A stretch of 64,000 bases of DNA from Asterias amurensis. Its lineage: Eukaryota > Echinodermata > Asteroidea > Forcipulatida > Asteriidae. Every line of letters starts with the position of its first letter. The stretch's first letter is position 1. The notes beneath the pieces were generated by a model. It searched no databases. It was not told the DNA's origin and worked only from the letters and a program-made list of their open reading frames with translations. The stretch is from positions 4,401,501-4,465,500 of the forward strand of contig NC_092669.1 of assembly GCF_032118995.1 (NCBI RefSeq), read 5' to 3'. Both the position numbers and the translations under genes were made by a program. Shown one piece after another: positions 60,303-64,000 of the stretch.

Positions 60303-63300
60303 GTTTGTAACTTTGTTTTTATTATAATATGTCAGGGAAGTGCTACAGCCAAGTGTCATTCCTTTGGTTTTTGAAGTCGCTAAAGCGCGCCCTCTACGGC
60401 ATAATTTAATTTACTGGTGAGCTTGAAATCGAGACTATACTGGCAAGCAACTATTTTGCCAGTATAGTCTAGATTTCAAGCTCGCCAGTAAATTATATCA
60501 TACCGTAGAGGGCGCGCTTTAGCGATACTGCGCGCAGTACATCATCCAATATCGAGCACTATAGTCTTGAGGCAAGACTGTGGTGCTTCGGAGTAAAGTG
60601 ATTGTCAAAAAAATAATTATTATACCATCGAAAGCTGCTGTAAATTACTTTACATTTTCAGTTCAATTAAAGGTACTGGACATCTTTGGTAATATTTTCA
60701 AAGACCAGTCTTCCCACTTGTTGTATCTCAACATTATGCATCAAAATAGCAAACCTGTGAAAATTTGAACCCAATTTGTCGTTGAAGTTGCGGGAAGAGA
60801 ATGGAACAAAAAACATATATTGGTTGAATTCGAGGCCTCATGTGAGGTCTCAAACTTACTTCTAATATTTAAGTGAGAATGCTTCTTTCTTAAAAACTAC
60901 GTTACTTCAGAGAGGGAACCGTTTCTCACACTGTTTTATACTATTAACAACTCTCTATTGCTCGATATCAAGTTTTTTATGTTAACATAGGTGTTTTTTT
61001 AAGCAGGGTGATTTCGGGCCGAAGTGTCAAGATCACTTTGTGGTATTAAAAAAAAATAAAAAAATAGTGGGTTTCGTGGCCGAGCGGATATTAAGAGCAC
61101 CGCACTCTTTTTATTCTTTTCAGCAAAGTGTAGGTTCGGGGTCGTGACACCTGTGTCCCTGAGCAAGACACTTAAAGGCAGTGGACACTAATGGTAATTA
61201 CTCAAAATAGTTAGTTATCATCATAAAACCTTAATTATTGACGAGTAATGGAGAGAGGTTGATGGTATAAAACAATGTGAGAAACGGCTCCCTCTGAAGT
61301 GACATGGGTTTACGAGAAAGAAGTAATTTTCCACTAATTTAATTTCGAGACCTCAAGTTTAGAATTTGAGATCTCGAAATCAAGCATCTGAACGTACACA
61401 ACTTCGTGTGACAAGGGTGTTTTTTCTTTCACTATTATCTCGCAACTTCAACCTGTAAAAATTTGAGCTTAATCGGTATTAAGCTCAAATTTTTACAAGC
61501 TTGTTAATTTATGCATATGTTGCGATACTCCAAGTGTGAAGACTAGTCTTTGACAATTACCAATAGTGTCCACTGTCTTTAACTATAATTATTGCTTCTC
61601 TCCACCCAGGGGTAAATGGTACCTGTGAGGGCAGAGATGGTTCTTGTGATTGATTTAGCCGAGTAGCGCATACTTTGCTGCACAAGGGAGCTGAGATGGT
61701 TTAAGGAATGATTTAAGGCCCGGTGACCAGGGGTAATAATTTGAAGCGCTGTGGGACGCCCTTCGGGTCTGAACAGCACTGTTATAGAACTGACTATTAT
61801 TTTTCTCTTTTAGTGTAATTATTAAGTGACTTTGATTGTTTGTAGATAAAACATGTCGAGAGCTTAGCGATGACTGCCGAGGAAGAGGAATTCTTCTTGA
61901 AGATGGTGACGGTGGCACAGAAGGCCAACTACATGTACGGTTTGAGCTCGGATGCTCCTTTGTGTAAGTGCATGGCGCCTTTGATGTATTTCTTTCTGTC
62001 TTGTGATTCTTTAAAGCTACTGTTAATCCAAACTTATAATTGATTTGACTTATATACTCAAGTATATTCTTACTTGTTTTGCTTTGCTGATCTCATTATG
62101 TATTTGATCTGTAATGCAATCTGTATTCATGTAATTTAATCTAATTTCAAACTATTGGTTCAAGGTTAACATTGTATTGTGCATTTTCTTTATTTGTTTT
62201 GCTGTTAATATTTTCAGCGTGTTTGTAATTATGAGGAGTGGTCTAGTGTGGAAAAAAAATCCTCCGTGAAAAAAAAAAGTGAATGTTTGATTCATCTTTG
62301 TTTTTTCCTCGTTGCCATGCAAAAAATGTGCAATCAGGTTTTTTTCCTCACTATTTTCTCGTGACCAAAAGGCCGATCGATCTCAAACTTCTACAGGTTT
62401 GTCAGTTTATGGTGGATAACATAAAGTGTTATATACACTGCCAGCAACTTTTTTGTTAGAAAAACCGATTCTGTAAATCAAGTGACAGAATAAAAGGGTA
62501 GTGACTCGTTCTTAAACGGCCGTTTAAAACCACGAAGGGTCGTGGCCGTGCGATAGAAGCCTCTATCGCACGGCCACGACCCTGCAAGGTTTTAAACGGC
62601 CGTTTAAGAACGAGTCACTACTCTTTTATTCCCATAAACGCCATTTCGGTAAAAAGACGTAATAAAAACTCTGTGAAAACTTATCATATTTTTCCCGACG
62701 TGGTGCATTTTTATGAGACAGTATTCGGATAAGTATTTATTTTGTGTGCGTATGCACCCACGTATCCAAAGGCTAAAATGGCGCGGCGCCAAATCGATCA
62801 CTCCTGCGAACGAGGTTTTGGTCTTAACCCACACAAACGTACTCGAAAACATAAACAGACCCAGCTGATAATTATCAACCGTTTGATGCGATCTCCACCA
62901 ATATGAATAGCGAAACTGTCTGAGGTATTTATGAATGTTATTTTAAAGGCAGTGGACACTATTGGTAATTGTGAAAGACAAGCCTTCACAGTTGGTGTAT
63001 CTCAACATATGCATAAAATAACAAACCTGTGAAGATTTGAGCTCAATCGGTCATCGAACTTGCGAGATAATGAACGGAAAAAACACCCTTGTCACACGAA
63101 GTTGTTTGTGTTTAGATGGTTGATTTCGAGACCTCAAGTTTTAAATCTGAGGTCTCGAAATCAAATTCGTGGAAAATTACTTCATTCTCGAAAACTATGA
63201 CACTTCAGAGGGAGCCGTTTCTCACAATGTATTATACCCTCAATCTCTCCCCATTACTCGTTACCAAGTAAGGTTTTATGCTAATAATTATTTTGAGTAA

Positions 63301-63485
63301 TTACCAATAGTGTCCACCACCTTTAATAATATTTTCTTGTAATTGTTTTTATTCTTCAAACACAGTTGAGCGTGGAGCGACAGCGTACGGAGATTGCTCA
63401 GTGACGGGTGATGTCGGGACCTGCAGTGGCGGCATCTCAGTTCCAGTGAACCTTGGGTTTTGGAAGACGACTATCAAAGTCGACG
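60228..63485 (+). CDS. Small secreted protein gene B (exons 1-3, 3' end outside window)
   Basis: Exons 60228-60302, 61846-61963 and 63366-63485, with GT/AG borders and phases 0,1,1. Exon 1: signal peptide MMSGFLKFAFLLGMCAVAVT(A), then KSVQ. Exon 2: IKHVESLAMTAEEEEFFLKM... and YGLSSDAPL. Exon 3: YGDCSVTGDVGTCSGGISVP and NLGFWKTTIKVDG. It is a close paralogue of gene A on the opposite strand about 40 kb away. The family is not recognised, and the product would be about 169 aa if exons 4 and 5 match gene A. Extracellular location is inferred from the signal peptide; there is no membrane segment. Introns 1 and 2 are filled with hairpins, MITEs and a SINE. The sequence to the window end shows no exon 4. 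Confidence 0.8.
60390..60530. mobile_element. Hairpin element in gene B intron 1
   Basis: taaagcgcgccctctacggc...ctggtgagcttgaaatcgag mirrors tagatttcaagctcgccagt...gtagagggcgcgctttagcg; the loop is about 10 bases. Confidence 0.8.
60664..61000 (+). mobile_element. Diverged MITE-1 in gene B intron 1
   Basis: Begins attaaaggtactggacatct and keeps caaagaccagtcttcccac, tcgaggcctcatgtgaggtc and gagggaaccgtttctcac. The right end is lost. Confidence 0.65.
61072..61800 (+). repeat. SINE interrupted by a MITE-1 at its TTAA
   Basis: Head tcgtggccgagcggatattaagagcac and box B gtaggttcggggtcgtgac, then ctgtgtccctgagcaagacac. After the MITE it resumes as ctataattattgcttctc, ccaggggtaaatggtacctg. The uninterrupted equivalent is visible at 63530-63600. 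Confidence 0.75.
61172..61582 (-). mobile_element. TTAA-flanked MITE-1 nested in the SINE
   Basis: TTAA at 61172-61175 and 61579-61582; ends AGGCAGTGGACACTAATGGT and ACCAATAGTGTCCACTGTCT. The SINE sequence on either side joins at a single TTAA, so the four bases are a target duplication. Confidence 0.85.
61846..61963 (+). CDS. Secreted protein B, exon 2
   Basis: Acceptor attgtttgtag, donor T|GTAAGTG. 39 codons plus one base; one codon longer than gene A (NYMYG). Confidence 0.88.
62260..62497 (+). repeat. Diverged repeat with 'gccgatcgatctcaaacttc'
   Basis: Related to 17600-18160: cactattttctcgtgaccaa, ggccgatcgatctcaaactt, caggtttgtcagttta. Lies in intron 2 of gene B. The equivalent in gene A intron 2 is in the opposite orientation relative to the gene, so the two are independent insertions. 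Confidence 0.55.
62495..62634. mobile_element. Hairpin element in gene B intron 2
   Basis: gggtagtgactcgttcttaaacggccgtttaaaacc...gggtcgtggccgtgcgatag meets ctatcgcacggccacgaccc...acggccgtttaagaacgagtcacta; nearly perfect, with a loop of a few bases. Confidence 0.8.
62943..63326 (+). mobile_element. TTAA-flanked MITE-1 in gene B intron 2
   Basis: TTAA at 62943-62946 and 63323-63326, ends AGGCAGTGGACACTATTGGT...ACCAATAGTGTCCACCACCT. It lies about 40 bases before the exon 3 acceptor. Confidence 0.85.
63366..63485 (+). CDS. Secreted protein B, exon 3
   Basis: Acceptor ttcaaacacag, donor G|GTAATT. The two cysteines are eight residues apart, as in gene A. Same length as gene A exon 3 (120 bases). 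Confidence 0.88.
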
Positions 63486-63504
63486 GTAATTAGTCTGATG
63501 TTTC

Positions 63505-63640
63505 TGAGTTTGGGTTCGAATCCCGGTCATGACACTTGTGTCCTTGAGCAAGATGTTTTACTATAATTGCCTTTCCTCCCAGGGGTATAAATGGGTACCT
63601 GTGAGGGTAGATGTTGCTATTGTGAATGACTAGCTCAGAG
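63505..63640 (+). repeat. SINE fragment in gene B intron 3
   Basis: gagtttgggttcgaatcccggtcatgac (box B), cttgtgtccttgagcaagat, ttttactataattgcctttc, ccaggggtataaatgggtac. No tail. The remaining sequence to 64000 shows no recognisable feature. Confidence 0.7.
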
Positions 63641-64000
63641 CGCGGTAACTCACAGCACCGGCTGTTTAATCACAATGGAGAGCTTACAGCGCGGTGTAGC
63701 TACGGGGACGGTACACTCATCCTCGATCCCAGAAGATGTGTTGAGTCAGTTTCTGGCGTTTATTCACGAGCCTTGTCAGATCATGGATGTAGAAATATTT
63801 CTACCTCCATTCAGGCTATGGCAGTATAGAGCTGCGTGAGCGCTACCTACGACCGTTGCATGTGTATAATCGCACTGTGACTGTTGCATGAACGGCAGAC
63901 AAAATAATGGGCAGCGCCTAACGACTTGTTATCAAGTCTAACCACCGTTTTGCTGTTCAAAACAAACGTCTCTCTCTCTAGTCGACCGGGGTCGGAATCA

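Overview
The window is animal nuclear DNA, most likely from an echinoderm and probably a sea star. It shows spliceosomal introns with canonical GT/AG borders, an orthologue of the metazoan gene TMEM183, tRNA-derived SINEs, truncated LINEs and very many short palindromic DNA transposons. There is no operon, ribosome-binding-site or CRISPR signal. The taxon is an inference from the style of the repeats and the absence of vertebrate repeat families; no species can be proved from the sequence alone.

Layout. (1) 1-3310: repeats, plus the first two coding exons (minus strand) of an unidentified gene that runs off the left edge. (2) 5130-10141: a complete-looking five-exon TMEM183-like gene on the minus strand. 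Its introns hold nested MITEs, a SINE and two decayed extra copies of its own exon 3. (3) 10.3-14.4 kb: several foldback or hairpin elements and a tRNA-Asn-like pseudogene. (4) 14.4-20.7 kb: a minus-strand gene for a small secreted protein (exons 1-4 at 20618-15290, with a TATA box). What looks like its last exon lies in the opposite orientation at 14398-14501. (5) 20.8-25.1 kb: MITEs, many of them touching or nested. (6) 25.1-55.3 kb: a tandem array of eight related units of about 2.8-4.8 kb. Each carries a GTCAAG-type minisatellite, several MITEs and half a SINE. Some units also carry a LINE fragment or a 0.28-1.4 kb foldback transposon with a 9-bp target duplication; one foldback contains a tandem array of a 149-bp dyad-symmetric element. 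(7) 55.1-60.1 kb: MITEs, a full SINE and a LINE inserted in a MITE. (8) 60.1-64 kb: the plus-strand paralogue of the secreted-protein gene (TATA box, exons 1-3), running off the right edge.

The genes have no evident functional link. TMEM183-like is a conserved housekeeping-type protein with an F-box-like region. The two secreted-protein genes are inverted paralogues about 40 kb apart that still share promoter and 5' UTR sequence. They flank the repeat array and may belong to a lineage-restricted family. Nearly all long open frames inside the 26-55 kb array are translations of minisatellite or MITE sequence and are not called as genes.

The strongest candidates for something undescribed are the inverted last exon of the secreted-protein gene, the eight-unit array with its reconstructible breakpoint, and the foldback element whose arms and centre differ between array units.
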